A stretch of DNA of 64,000 nucleotides, taken from contig CANQVA010000006.1 in assembly GCA_947627175.1 (NCBI GenBank), forward strand, positions 1 to 64,000, given 5' to 3'. A program made the translations under genes and the position numbers. Position 1 is the first letter of the stretch; every line of letters starts with the position of its first letter. The DNA comes from an uncultured Ruminococcus sp. Lineage in GTDB: Bacteria > Bacillota > Clostridia > Oscillospirales > Ruminococcaceae. Positions 53,734 through 63,142 of this stretch are shown piece by piece. Below the pieces are notes generated by a model. That model worked only from the letters and a program-made list of their open reading frames with translations, was not told the DNA's origin and searched no databases.

Positions 53734-53749
53734 TGTTCCACGTGGAACA
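53734..53749. promoter_or_regulatory. parS site between mnmE and mnmG
   Basis: TGTTCCACGTGGAACA, a perfect palindrome. It lies immediately after the mnmE stop codon and before the mnmG ribosome binding site. Confidence 0.9.
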
Positions 53750-55111
53750 TTATTTTCCGACGCAGAATCTCGAAAAGACTTCGTCCACAACTGCATCTGT
53801 AACTTTTTCACCCGTCAGACTTAATAAATTCTGTTCTGCCTCATCAATAAGAACGTTTACAGCATCAAGAAATTCGCCGTTTTTCAATGCAGAAACTGCT
53901 GATTCAACACACATCAAAGCAGAATCAATGCATTTTTTCTGACGTTCATTTACGGCAACAGCCGATGAAAAAGAATTTTCATTGATTTCAAAAAGCGACT
54001 CAACAGCAGATTTAAGACGTTCAATTCCGTCATTTTCCTTTGCCGATAAATATACAGTCTGTTGAATATATTTTTCAATTTCGGAAATATCAAGACATAT
54101 TTCAAGGTCACTCTTGTTAATTACAGCGATGCATTTTTTATAATTAAGTTTTTTAATTAAATTCAAATCGTCCACCGTGAGCGGACAATTTCCGTCAAAG
54201 ACTGCAATAATCAGTTCTGACGAATCAATAAGTTTTTCAGCAATGTCCACGCCTATTCCCTCAATAATGTCATCAGTCTGACGTATTCCGGCAGTATCAG
54301 CAAGACGGAGTGTAATATCACCGAGCCTGACAGACTCTTCAACAACGTCCCTTGTAGTGCCTGCAATATCAGTTACAATGCTTCTTTCGCAACCGCTGAG
54401 ACAGTTGAAAAGCGTTGATTTTCCGACATTAGGTCTGCCCACAATAGCAGTAGAAATACCCTCACGCAGTATTCTTCCACAGTCATAATTTTCCGTGAGA
54501 GATGAAAGCTCTTTCCTGACTTCTTCAAGTTCTTCACAAAGATTTTCAGGTCTGACTTCGGGAATATCTTCTTCCGGATAATCCGCCCATGCGGCAAGGT
54601 CGCCGAGAATCTTCAAAAGTTTATCGGAACAGGCTTTTGCCTTTTTGAAAGCAAGCCCATCACGGAGATTTTCAGCCATTTTAAGTTCACGTTCACCCTT
54701 TGCGGAAATAATATCCATAACTGCTTCCGCCTGAGTAAGGTCAAGTTTTCCGTTAAGGTAAGCCCTTTTTGTAAATTCACCCGCACCGGCATTTTCTGCA
54801 CCGTTTTTAAGAATGGCACGCAGAATACGCTTAGTTACATAAAGTCCGCCGTGACATGATATTTCAGCTATATTTTCACCTGTATAACTATGAGGTTCAC
54901 GAAAGACTGTAAGTATACAGTCATCAAGACGTTCACCGCCGTCATGGGCTATTCCGTAGGCACAAGTATATCCTTCCATATCCTGCACATTCTTATTTCC
55001 GGCAGGAGTAAAAACTTTTTCCGCAATATTCAATGCATCTTTTCCGGAAATTCTTATAACAGCTATTCCCCCGGGAGCATTCGGAGTTGAAACAGCAGCA
55101 ATAGTTGACAA
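53750..55111 (-). CDS. mnmE: tRNA modification GTPase MnmE
   Basis: A 453-residue three-domain protein. The N-terminal tetrahydrofolate-binding domain has STPNAPGGIAVIRISG. The G domain is inserted in a helical domain, with G1 VGRPNVGKSTLFNCLSG, G3 DTAGIRQTDD and G4 NKSD. The C-terminus ends in FCVGK, matching the conserved C[ILV]GK with its catalytic-type Cys. The start is probably a TTG, because AGGAG lies 8 bp before it; the GTG three codons upstream overlaps that site. It partners MnmG, encoded next. Confidence 0.95.
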   Translation of the reverse strand: MSTIAAVSTPNAPGGIAVIRISGKDALNIAEKVFTPAGNKNVQDMEGYTCAYGIAHDGGERLDDCILTVFREPHSYTGENIAEISCHGGLYVTKRILRAILKNGAENAGAGEFTKRAYLNGKLDLTQAEAVMDIISAKGERELKMAENLRDGLAFKKAKACSDKLLKILGDLAAWADYPEEDIPEVRPENLCEELEEVRKELSSLTENYDCGRILREGISTAIVGRPNVGKSTLFNCLSGCERSIVTDIAGTTRDVVEESVRLGDITLRLADTAGIRQTDDIIEGIGVDIAEKLIDSSELIIAVFDGNCPLTVDDLNLIKKLNYKKCIAVINKSDLEICLDISEIEKYIQQTVYLSAKENDGIERLKSAVESLFEINENSFSSAVAVNERQKKCIDSALMCVESAVSALKNGEFLDAVNVLIDEAEQNLLSLTGEKVTDAVVDEVFSRFCVGK

Positions 55112-55134
55112 AAAAATCACTCCTAAAAAAACAA

Positions 55135-55192
55135 CGGCAGTTTTGCCGCTGAAAAAATTTTGTTTCGGGATTCTGCACTTTACAGAATCCCG
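55135..55192 (-). terminator. Double hairpin between khpB and mnmE
   Basis: On the minus strand CGGGATTCTG/CAGAATCCCG (55166-55192) is followed by an A/U-rich run, then a second stem CGGC/GCCG (55135-55148) with a T-run. It probably attenuates readthrough from the rpmH-khpB operon into mnmE. Confidence 0.75.
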
Positions 55193-55199
55193 TAAAAAA

Positions 55200-56423
55200 T
55201 CAAAGTTCTATTTTACCGTAAAGACCGCCTTCAATAGCGTCCTCCGGCTTTGGACGCTTATAATCCTTTTCAAAACTCGTTGAAACATCTACTTTTTTTC
55301 TTTCAAAGTTATTGTTGTCATGATTTTTCGGACGGCTGTTTTTTCTGTCGTTTCTCTGATTGTCACGGCGGTCACGTTTTCTGTTGTTATTGTTTCTCTG
55401 ATTCGGTTGATTTGAAGAAATAATAATCTTTCTGTAAGGTTCTTCACCTACTGAACGTGAGGAAACGCCGTCAATAGCTGATATAGCAGAATGAATAACA
55501 CGTCTTTCATATGGATTCATAGGTTCAAGAGGCTGTGAACGTCCTGTTCTTAGTACTGACTTTGCAACTTTTGCGGCAAGCTGTTCAAGCGTTTCTTTTC
55601 TCTTCTGACGGTATCCGAGACAATCAATCGTTATACGGAAATAGTCTTTATCGCCTTTGTTAGCGATAATAGAACAAAGATACTGTATTGAATCAAGTGT
55701 TTCGCCACGTCTGCCTATGATAGTGCCGTTGTTGTTGCTGTCAATATTTATTATCACACCTGTATCATTCTGATAAACATTGTATTCAGCATCAATGTCT
55801 ATTGCTTTCAGAATGCTTGTAATATAATCAAGAGCGAGTTTTACTTTTGGATTCATAAGCGATTCATCTTGTATGAGAGTGAAATTCTCAATAGAATAAT
55901 CATCTTCACTTTCAAGACTGTTTTTTTCAACCGTTTCAACATATGGCTCTGTTGATGCTTCAGATGCATTTTCAGGCGTTTCAGACGGCTTGTCAATGTA
56001 ATTACATTCCTGTATTTCAGCGGGCGTTTCAGGGGCATTTAAAGCCTGTTTTTCTTCCGCTGTAATTTTTTCGTCAGAAACTGTCTTTTCAGGCTCTGTT
56101 TCTTCTACAGTTTTAACTTCTTCTACAATTTTCTTTTTTGTCTCTTCTACAGCCTTGACTTCTTCTACAGTTTCAGGTTTTGTTTCTTCTACAGTCTTGA
56201 CTTCTTTTACAGTCTTGACTTCCTTTTTAACTTCTTTAACTTCAGAAACAGGCTTTTCAACATAAGTAGCTTTCACTTTTGCGTCTTTTGCTCCTATGCC
56301 GAGAATGCCTTTTCTTGGCTCTTCAATTACTTCAAATTTAATGCTTTTAATATTTTTGCCAAACTTTGCGGCAGCAAGTTTCTTTGCATCCTCAATAGTT
56401 TTAGCAGTAAAAATCTCTGTCAT
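55200..56423 (-). CDS. khpB: RNA-binding protein KhpB (Jag/SpoIIIJ-associated)
   Basis: A 407-residue protein. The Jag_N domain (1-55) has MTEIFTAKTIEDAKKLAAAKFG. A long low-complexity acidic linker (about 55-185) has repeats of VEEVKTVEET. A KH-II domain with IIGRRGETLDSIQYL and an R3H domain with PMNPYERRVIHSAI follow, then an Arg/Asn-rich tail. It works with KhpA as a global RNA chaperone affecting cell division in relatives. The linker is much longer than in Bacillus Jag. It is located just after yidC, as usual. Confidence 0.93.
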   Translation of the reverse strand: MTEIFTAKTIEDAKKLAAAKFGKNIKSIKFEVIEEPRKGILGIGAKDAKVKATYVEKPVSEVKEVKKEVKTVKEVKTVEETKPETVEEVKAVEETKKKIVEEVKTVEETEPEKTVSDEKITAEEKQALNAPETPAEIQECNYIDKPSETPENASEASTEPYVETVEKNSLESEDDYSIENFTLIQDESLMNPKVKLALDYITSILKAIDIDAEYNVYQNDTGVIINIDSNNNGTIIGRRGETLDSIQYLCSIIANKGDKDYFRITIDCLGYRQKRKETLEQLAAKVAKSVLRTGRSQPLEPMNPYERRVIHSAISAIDGVSSRSVGEEPYRKIIISSNQPNQRNNNNRKRDRRDNQRNDRKNSRPKNHDNNNFERKKVDVSTSFEKDYKRPKPEDAIEGGLYGKIEL

Positions 56424-56452
56424 TTTTTGTACCTCCATCATGAAGAATAATA

Positions 56453-57598
56453 TTATTCTTCATCATCATCGTTTTCATCATATTCTTCGCCGTATTTTTC
56501 AGCCATGCGTCTGCGTGCTTCCTTTATTTTGTCACGGTTTTGTCTGTTCATTTCAGAACGTGAAATTTTATTTGAATTAGAAGTCCCTGAACCGCCGTTC
56601 TGTTGTTGTTCAAGAAGTGCTTGCTGTTCAAGCATTCTCTGCATAAAAGTCTTCTTTTCGGGGTGTTTTTCGGCATAAATTCTTGCCTTTTCCTTTTCCT
56701 TTTCGTTAATTCTCTCAGTGCGTTCAGGCGTGAAATAGTGATTAAGCCCAAGATTGATAAAGAAAGAAAACAGCGACGACCAAATCCAATAAAAGCCTAT
56801 ACCGGCAGGGAGTGCAAATGCCCATACTACAGACAAAACAGGCATAAGGTACAACATGAGTGACATACAGCCGCCCCCCTGCATTTCGGGATTTGTTTTT
56901 TTCTGATGCACCTGACTGTAAATTGACTGTACAAGCTGTGCAAGACCTGCAAGAAACGGAATACAGAAAAGTATTACAGCTTCAGTATTCCATGTTTCGG
57001 GGTGAAATTCAGGAATTTTTCCGAGATTTGCCCCTAAAATCGTATAATGCTCATTAAATTCATTTACTCTTCCTGCGAAATTTTCGGCAAGATTAGTGAA
57101 TTTATCAGCGTGTTTGTCAAGCTGTTCCATAGTTATCAGTTCACTTCTGAGCGATTTGAAATCGAAACCTTTTTCACCGCTTAATTCAGAAGCTATTTTA
57201 AAAGCCGCCTGTCTTACATTCTTTGATATATGCAAGATATGCGTAATAGGCTTGTATACAACGTCAATTACACCGAAAAGCAAAAACATCTGTACAAATG
57301 CCGGCAGACATGAACCCATGGGATTTATACCTTCCTGCTGATACAGTTTTTGCTGTTCCTCCTGAAGTCTTTGCGGATTGCTTGCAAAACTCTTTCTCAG
57401 CTTTTCCATTTTCGGATTAAGTAATTGCATACGTGCCGAACTTTTTTGAGTATGATAGTTTACAGGAAAAAGCAGCAACTTTGTAACTACCGTAAAAATA
57501 ATAATCGCAAAAGCGTAATTATGGCAAAGGGAATAAATAAGATACATCAGATACCCGAAAGGGATACCGATAATGTCATAAAGTGAATTCAATTTCAA
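56453..57598 (-). CDS. yidC: Membrane protein insertase YidC
   Basis: A 381-residue YidC/OxaA1 family protein. Hydrophobic segments include YAFAIIIFTVVTKLLLFPVNYHTQKSS (with the substrate-groove Arg expected just after, in SSARMQ), LPAFVQMFLLFGVIDVVY, and LPAGIGFYWIWSSLFSFFINLGL. The C-terminus is long, basic and then acidic (ENDDDEE). No lipoprotein signal was recognised, unlike Bacillus SpoIIIJ. It inserts membrane proteins alone or with Sec. It lies 6 bp downstream of yidD. Confidence 0.95.
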   Translation of the reverse strand: MKLNSLYDIIGIPFGYLMYLIYSLCHNYAFAIIIFTVVTKLLLFPVNYHTQKSSARMQLLNPKMEKLRKSFASNPQRLQEEQQKLYQQEGINPMGSCLPAFVQMFLLFGVIDVVYKPITHILHISKNVRQAAFKIASELSGEKGFDFKSLRSELITMEQLDKHADKFTNLAENFAGRVNEFNEHYTILGANLGKIPEFHPETWNTEAVILFCIPFLAGLAQLVQSIYSQVHQKKTNPEMQGGGCMSLMLYLMPVLSVVWAFALPAGIGFYWIWSSLFSFFINLGLNHYFTPERTERINEKEKEKARIYAEKHPEKKTFMQRMLEQQALLEQQQNGGSGTSNSNKISRSEMNRQNRDKIKEARRRMAEKYGEEYDENDDDEE

Positions 57599-57604
57599 TA
57601 CCTC

Positions 57605-57892
57605 TCAATTTTTGTTGTCATCATTATCATTATCATCATGCCCGCAGAAATAATCATATTTTTTCACTCTGAATGTGAATTTTTCAGGCACATAGTCAAT
57701 ACCGCCGAGTGACCACGGATTACAACGCAGTATTCTCCATATTGCAAGGAGAGAACCTCTGAAAACTCCGAAACGTTCAACGGCTGTCAGTGCGTATGTA
57801 CTGCAAGTAGGATAATACTTACAGCACGGCGGGAAAAGTGGAGAAATAAATCTCCTGTAAAATTTAATCAAAGAAATAAAAATAAATTTCAT
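57605..57892 (-). CDS. yidD: Membrane protein insertion efficiency factor YidD
   Basis: A 95-residue protein with the family core [34 protein letters not shown] and [16 protein letters not shown]. It is amphipathic and membrane-associated, thought to help YidC. The tail [11 protein letters not shown] is acidic. It overlaps rnpA by 4 bp. Confidence 0.95.
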   Translation of the reverse strand: MKFIFISLIKFYRRFISPLFPPCCKYYPTCSTYALTAVERFGVFRGSLLAIWRILRCNPWSLGGIDYVPEKFTFRVKKYDYFCGHDDNDNDDNKN

Positions 57893-58257
57893 GTCTGTTG
57901 CCTGTCTGAAAAAAATTTTTCATACATTCTTATAATTTCCGGAACACCGTATTTTTCCATATAACTGCAATATTCCTGAGATTTTATTCGGCATATCGGA
58001 CTTCTTGCGACAATGACAATATCAATGCCGACGGGTAGTCTTATCTCTGCATTTCTGTATGCAAGCCTTATAAGCCTTTTTGCCCTGTTTCTACAGACAG
58101 CATTTCCGACTTTCTTGCCTGCGGTAATACCGAAACGGTTAAATGGTCTGCCGTTCGGTTTTATGTATATTACTGAATACTTTGATGCAGTGAACCTGCC
58201 TTTTCTGTAAAGATTGTTAAAATCTCTGTTATCATTAAGAATTTCCGTATAAAGCAT
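57889..58257 (-). CDS. rnpA: Ribonuclease P protein component
   Basis: A 122-residue basic protein that binds RNase P RNA and matures tRNA 5' ends. The RNR-type motif is [22 protein letters not shown], near residue 45. It is the second gene of the rpmH operon, overlapping yidD by 4 bp. Confidence 0.96.
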   Translation of the reverse strand: MLYTEILNDNRDFNNLYRKGRFTASKYSVIYIKPNGRPFNRFGITAGKKVGNAVCRNRAKRLIRLAYRNAEIRLPVGIDIVIVARSPICRIKSQEYCSYMEKYGVPEIIRMYEKFFSDRQQT

Positions 58258-58315
58258 AATAAATACCTAAAAGCGGGACACAAAGCCGTCCCTTTGATAG
58301 AAAATAGGATTTAAC

Positions 58316-58346
58316 AAAAAAGACCACAAAAATAGATTTTGTGGTC
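58316..58346 (-). terminator. Hairpin after rpmH
   Basis: GACCACAAAA and TTTTGTGGTC form a perfect 10-bp stem (58322-58346) followed on the minus strand by six U. It probably reduces rnpA expression relative to L34. Confidence 0.82.
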
Positions 58347-58353
58347 AGCCTCG

Positions 58354-58488
58354 TTAGTGAGTTAATCTTGCTCTGCCCTTAGATCTTCTACGAGCTAAAA
58401 CCTTTCTGCCGTTCTTAGTAGCCATTCTTTTCATAAAACCGTGCTCCTTCTTTCTGTGGAGCTTTTTAGGCTGATATGTTCTTTTCAT
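58354..58488 (-). CDS. rpmH: Ribosomal protein L34
   Basis: A 44-residue very basic protein: [18 protein letters not shown] then [20 protein letters not shown]. It is the complete L34 family length. GAGGATGCG precedes the ATG. It is the first gene of the operon leading leftward from the origin, opposite dnaA as in most Firmicutes. Confidence 0.97.
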   Translation of the reverse strand: MKRTYQPKKLHRKKEHGFMKRMATKNGRKVLARRRSKGRARLTH

Positions 58489-58596
58489 TAACGCATCCTC
58501 CTCTCTGCGAAATGTATAAAGGAAACAGGAAACACTCCTGCTGTCCTGATTGACAAAACAAAGTAATACAAGCTATTGTCCGCATTACACTTGAAT

Positions 58597-58625
58597 ATTA
58601 TATAACAAAAAAATAATTCTGTCAA
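58597..58625 (-). promoter_or_regulatory. rpmH promoter
   Basis: On the minus strand TTGACA (58620-58625) and TATAAT (58597-58602) are exactly 17 bp apart, about 110 bp before the rpmH start. Confidence 0.87.
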
Positions 58626-58739
58626 GCAATTTGAGAAATTTTTTTCAGATTTCGGATATTTTCATATTTTTTTACCAATAAATTATAAATCATTACATAT
58701 CATTTATGGCATAAATCATATATTTTCGCACTGCCAGCG

Positions 58740-58925
58740 GATAATTTTTTCAAAAAAGTTATTAACAAAACCGCTGTTGAAACTGTTGAAAACTATTTTT
58801 ATCGGAAATTGAAAATTGATTTTTCTTAACATTTTCAACAGCCCGAATATTTAATATCAATTCAACAAAGTTTTCCACATAATGTTGAAAAAAAACGTGG
58901 AAAACACGGTTTTTTTCTTCATTTT
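58740..58925. other. Origin region upstream of dnaA (DnaA-box cluster)
   Basis: The rpmH-dnaA gap (604 bp) contains TTTTCCACA at 58871-58879, CGTGGAAAA just downstream, and several TTTTCAACA/TGTTGAAAA motifs within 58760-58890. Together with the dnaA-dnaN gap it makes a bipartite oriC as in Bacillus. The parts outside this cluster hold only the rpmH and dnaA promoters. Confidence 0.75.
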
Positions 58926-58940
58926 AAGCATCAAAACTTC

Positions 58941-58969
58941 TTGCAATTTCAGCTGTAATATGTTATAAT
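58941..58969 (+). promoter_or_regulatory. dnaA promoter
   Basis: TTGCAA (58941-58946) and TATAAT (58964-58969) have a 17-bp spacer. DnaA-like boxes lie directly upstream, consistent with autoregulation. Confidence 0.78.
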
Positions 58970-59092
58970 AGAGTATACATTATAAATAAGAAGGGGGATA
59001 AATTTTTTCAGCCCTCTTCCGGTACCTGAAACGCCATTCAGAAGCACGCATAAATGACAAAGGGTACTGCCAAAAGGAAATGGAGGTTAAAT

Positions 59093-60463
59093 ATGAACTC
59101 TTTTGAGGAAGTTTTTGAAAATGTAAAAAAATACTGCCTTGAAAACAACAAAATTCCTGCCATCGGTCTTAAAACATGGATTGACCCGTTAAAACCGGTC
59201 AGCTTTGACGGCTCTAACGCTGTTTTTAAAATCCAGACAGGCTTTCAGCGTGGCATTGTTATGTCAACATACGGTTCAATACTTAAAGAAGCGTTTCTTA
59301 CTCTTCTTGGACTTGATGTGAATATAATAATCAACGTTGAATCAGAAAAGGCATCAAGAATCAATGTTCTCACAAATGACGAACTTGACCAGAAACACGC
59401 CGAACTTCAGCAGACATATAAATTTGCCAACTATGACTATACGTTCGACACATTTATTCAGGGACGTTCAAACGAATTTGCTCTTGCGTGCTGTAAATCC
59501 GTTGCCAAAAACTGTGGCGAAAGGAAAGTACCCGAATATAATCCGCTGTTTATATATGGCCCTTCGGGAATGGGAAAAACCCACCTTATAACGGCAATTT
59601 CAAATGAAGTAAGAAGAAAACACCCGAACTTAAATATTGTCTATGTGACGAGTGAAACGTTCGGAAATGACCTTGTAAGTTCTCTTAGTGACAAAAATAT
59701 TTCTGATTTTCATGAAAAATACAGAAATGCTGACATACTGCTTATTGATGACATTCAATTTTTCGTCGGAAAGGAACGTATGCAGGAGGAATTTTTTCAT
59801 ACGTTCTATAAACTTCACCAGGAGGGCAGACAAATTGTCATTACGTCGGATAAAGCCCCTAAAGAACTTCAGACACTTGAAAAACGTCTTATAACACGAT
59901 TTGAGGGCGGTCTTATTGCCGATATTTCCGCCCCCGACTATGAAACAAGACTTGCTATCATAAACAGGAAGTCGGAACTTTTAGATTTGAGAATGCCGGG
60001 AGAAGTCGCTGAATTTATGGCAAACCGCCTTAAATCCAATATCAGACAGCTTGAAGGGGCAGTGATGCGGCTTAAAGCACTTAATCACTTTGCAGGAAGT
60101 GCAATAACCATTTCAATGGCTCAAAGTGTAATAAGGGACGTTCTCACAAATGAACAACCGATTCCGATTACCGTTGAAAAAATAATATCGGAAGTTTCAT
60201 CTGCTTATGGTGTATCTCCTGATGACCTACGTTCAAATAAGCGTTCCGCACAAATATCTACAGCAAGAAAAGTTGCTATCTACGTTGTGAGAGAAATCAC
60301 TCAAATGCCACTTGCAACTATCGGAACTGAGTTCGGCGGACGTGACCATTCGACTATTGTCTACTCAGTTACGAGCATTTCGGAGGCTATGAAAAAAGAC
60401 CAAAATTTACAAAAACTCGTCAATGATATTATGAAAAATATACAAGACAGAAGTAAACATTAA
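59093..60463 (+). CDS. dnaA: Chromosomal replication initiator DnaA
   Basis: A 456-residue AAA+ protein. Domain I is at the N-terminus, a short domain II follows, then domain III with Walker A YGPSGMGKTHL and Walker B ILLIDDIQFF. Domain IV has the DnaA signature region FGGRDHSTIVYSV that binds DnaA boxes. The start is the ATG after GGAGGTTAAAT rather than the upstream frame start. It is flanked on both sides by DnaA-box clusters. Confidence 0.97.
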   Translation: MNSFEEVFENVKKYCLENNKIPAIGLKTWIDPLKPVSFDGSNAVFKIQTGFQRGIVMSTYGSILKEAFLTLLGLDVNIIINVESEKASRINVLTNDELDQKHAELQQTYKFANYDYTFDTFIQGRSNEFALACCKSVAKNCGERKVPEYNPLFIYGPSGMGKTHLITAISNEVRRKHPNLNIVYVTSETFGNDLVSSLSDKNISDFHEKYRNADILLIDDIQFFVGKERMQEEFFHTFYKLHQEGRQIVITSDKAPKELQTLEKRLITRFEGGLIADISAPDYETRLAIINRKSELLDLRMPGEVAEFMANRLKSNIRQLEGAVMRLKALNHFAGSAITISMAQSVIRDVLTNEQPIPITVEKIISEVSSAYGVSPDDLRSNKRSAQISTARKVAIYVVREITQMPLATIGTEFGGRDHSTIVYSVTSISEAMKKDQNLQKLVNDIMKNIQDRSKH

Positions 60464-60540
60464 AAATTTTAATTTATACAATGTTTGTTAATTTTTGTAT
60501 TTGATTAAAATATGATATTAACTTACTATTCGCTCATATG

Positions 60541-61640
60541 AGAAAAGTTTTCCACAGCTTTCAACACTAAACTAACAGGTTTTCAACAGTATGTTGAAAA
60601 CTGGCTTTCGTTCCTATATATCGTTATTTTCAGGGGGTAGACTATGCAAAAAACGGCAAGTTTTCAACAAAAAGTTTTCAACAATTTGAAAAGTAGACAT
60701 TTTTTAAGTAGTTCGTATAATATTTTAGGGAGTATTAAATCTTTTACAAAAAAAGTTTTCAACAGTTTTCAACACTAAACTAACAGGTTTTCAACAAAAT
60801 TTGTATATGCTAACAAAGGGCATTTTAAAAATATGAACACCAGAGATTTCGCTACAAAGTGCCATTTTGGGGGTATTTAATTAAAAAATCTTTCAACAGT
60901 TTCAACACTTTCAACACTCGAGTTTTCCACAATTTTTCCGCACCGAAATATGAAATTTTCATGAAATTTCTGTTAATAAAACCCGCCCTCCGAATTTGGC
61001 TAAAAACCGTTTTCAAAATTACCCCAAAAACAGAGTTTTCCACACTAAACTAACAGCTTTCAACAAGTTTTCAACAGTCAAGTTAAATTAGTTAACATCA
61101 AATTCTAATCTGTTTAAAGCCGTAAAAAATATGTTGTTATTTTTAATCAAAAAGTTTTCAACACTTTCAACAATAAAGTTTTCCACAATGCCCGTTGAAG
61201 CCAATTTATTCACTGATTTAACACTGTAATTTTGTGCAGTCACAATTTGTTCATAATGTTGAAAACTCCATTTTTAGCGTGTGCTAACAAAAGTTTTCCA
61301 CACTAAACTAACAGCTTTCAACAAGTTTTCAACAGTCAAGTTAAATTAGTTAACATCAAATTCTTATCTATTTCAAGCCTTAAAAAATATGTTGTTAGTT
61401 TTAATCAAAAAGTTTTCAACACTTTCAACATTTGACTTTCAACATATGTTGAAAACTTTTTCAAATCTTTGTTCGATTTTGCCGAGTTTTCAACAATTTT
61501 TTCCACAATCTTTCAACACTTTCAACAGTGTAAAAGATTTTACCAAAGTTTTCAACAGTTTTCCACAATCTTTCAACAGTCCATTGTTGAAAACTTTCGA
61601 CCGTATATCGCTACAAAACATAGTTTTCCACAGTTTCAAC
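60541..61640. repeat. Dense TTTTCAACA/TTTTCCACA box array in the dnaA-dnaN gap
   Basis: The 1346-bp gap carries roughly 25 copies of (T)TTTCAACA and about eight of TTTTCCACA, mostly in the same orientation, with a few inverted TGTTGAAAA. The sequence CACTAAACTAACAG, followed by such a box, recurs at 60565, 60773, 61043 and 61301. TTTTCCACA is one base from the canonical DnaA box TTATCCACA. Open frames across this region are artefacts of the repeats. Confidence 0.85.
61034..61430. repeat. 139-bp direct repeat in the origin
   Basis: Positions 61034-61172 and 61292-61430 align without gaps at about 96% identity by eye. Each copy holds one TTTTCCACA and four (T)TTTCAACA motifs, so the duplication doubled a set of candidate initiator sites. 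Confidence 0.9.
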
Positions 61641-61780
61641 ACCCCCTACTACTACTACTATATTTATTTACGTTTTTTTTCTTTTTTTTTTTCGCAACAA
61701 AAAAAATTTTTTTTCAGTCAAAAAAAACCAAACCAAAATTATACGAACTAACAGTTTTTTACAGCAAAATCATTTAACAA
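61624..61780. other. Candidate unwinding element: DnaA box, C-run, DnaA-trio, AT-rich DUE
   Basis: TTTTCCACA (61624-61632) is followed by TTTCAACA, then CCCCC (61642-61646), four to five TAC/TAT triplets (61647-61661), and about 100 bp of A/T, mostly homopolymer runs. This is the order of the Bacillus basal unwinding system, where DnaA loads from the box onto the trio strand. It ends just before dnaN. Confidence 0.75.
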
Positions 61781-61809
61781 ACTGTCAGTTTTTTCAAGGA
61801 GGATTATTT

Positions 61810-62907
61810 ATGAAATTCATATGCAACAAAAACGAAATCAGTGAGGCTATTAGCAATGTCTCAAAAGCTGTATCATCAAAATCAGTGATACCTGCTCTTG
61901 AGGGAATAAAAGTGAAGGTTACTTCAGGAGAGGTTGAACTCACTGCTTACAATCTCGAAATGGGTATACGCACTTCTATCAGGTCAACAACAGAGGGAGA
62001 GGGGGAATTTGTAGTAAGTTCAAGATTGTTCAGTGAATTTACAAGACGTATGTCAGGAGATGAAATAACTTTCAGCATTAACGAAAGTCTTATCATAAAT
62101 ATTTCATGCAGTTCAACTGAATGTAGTTTTTCAGCAATGTCAGCAGAAGATTATCCCGACTTGCCTGTAGTCGATTCACAGAGGGGATTCAAAATAAAAA
62201 ACTCTCTCTTGAAGTCAATGATAAATCAGACAAGTTATGCGGCATCTCTTAATGAAAACAAACCAATACTTACAGGTGAACTTTTTGACATCGAAAACGG
62301 AAAGTTCAATATGGTAGCAATTGACGGATTCCGTCTTGCTATAAGAAGTGAGGAAATTGAAAGCGATGAAAACTATTACTTTGTAGTCCCTAAAAAAGCA
62401 CTCCTTGAAATTTCATCTCTCATGAAAGATGAGAATGAATGCATAGTTTACACGAACGACCGCCATATAATTTTTGAAACAGGCAATTTATTTGTCATTT
62501 CACGTCTACTTGAAGGAACTTTCCATAATTACAAAGTCAGCATACCACTTGAACACAAAACAGAGGTAATTATAAACAAGAGAGAATTTTCTACCTGCCT
62601 TGAACGCTGTTCACTTCTTATCGATGATAAAAACAAATCTCCTATCCGCTGTGAAGTTAATGACGGTGAAGTGAAAATAAGCTGTAAGACAGGAATAGGA
62701 CGTATAAACGATTCTCTCTCCGCTGATATAACAGGGGAAGCTGTTACAATAGGATTCAATAACAAATTGCTCCTTGATGCACTCCGTGCAGCAGAGGGGG
62801 ATAAAATACGCATACGTTTCAGCGGTGCTACAAAGGTAATAGAAATTCTTCCGCTTGAAGGAGAGAATTTTATATTCCTTGTAATGCCTGTTCAGCTCAA
62901 AAACTGA
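61810..62907 (+). CDS. dnaN: DNA polymerase III beta subunit (sliding clamp)
   Basis: A 365-residue protein with three repeated clamp domains. It begins [33 protein letters not shown] and ends in the conserved FLVMPVQL, with the partner-binding pocket near the C-terminus. CAAGGAGGAT precedes the ATG. It tethers the replicative polymerase and starts the dnaN-yaaA-recF unit. Confidence 0.97.
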   Translation: MKFICNKNEISEAISNVSKAVSSKSVIPALEGIKVKVTSGEVELTAYNLEMGIRTSIRSTTEGEGEFVVSSRLFSEFTRRMSGDEITFSINESLIINISCSSTECSFSAMSAEDYPDLPVVDSQRGFKIKNSLLKSMINQTSYAASLNENKPILTGELFDIENGKFNMVAIDGFRLAIRSEEIESDENYYFVVPKKALLEISSLMKDENECIVYTNDRHIIFETGNLFVISRLLEGTFHNYKVSIPLEHKTEVIINKREFSTCLERCSLLIDDKNKSPIRCEVNDGEVKISCKTGIGRINDSLSADITGEAVTIGFNNKLLLDALRAAEGDKIRIRFSGATKVIEILPLEGENFIFLVMPVQLKN

Positions 62908-62932
62908 TTATACTGAAAGTGAGGTTAACGAC

Positions 62933-63142
62933 GTGACTGAAACAATAAAAATAAAAACGGAATTTATAAAGCTTGACGCTCTTCTCAAATTTGCATCTCT
63001 TGTAAATTCAGGCGGAGAAGCAAAAATGCTTATTCAGAATGGGCAGATTCTTGTAAACGGGGAAATCTGTACCATGAGGGGTAAGAAGATAAGGTCAGGC
63101 GACAGAGTTTCATACGGTGATAAAGAGGTAGTTGTAGAGTGA
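62933..63142 (+). CDS. yaaA: S4-domain RNA-binding protein YaaA
   Basis: A 69-residue protein consisting of one S4 domain: [21 protein letters not shown] then [24 protein letters not shown]. It starts with GTG behind GTGAGG. It is always found between dnaN and recF in Firmicutes and is thought to bind ribosomal RNA in ribosome assembly. Its stop overlaps the recF start (GTGA). Confidence 0.93.
   Translation: MTETIKIKTEFIKLDALLKFASLVNSGGEAKMLIQNGQILVNGEICTMRGKKIRSGDRVSYGDKEVVVE

Noticed and set aside
61389-61777. Phe/Gln-rich ORFs in the dnaA-dnaN gap
   Set aside because: They arise from repeated TTTTCAACA boxes and homopolymer runs; no ribosome binding site or conserved content.
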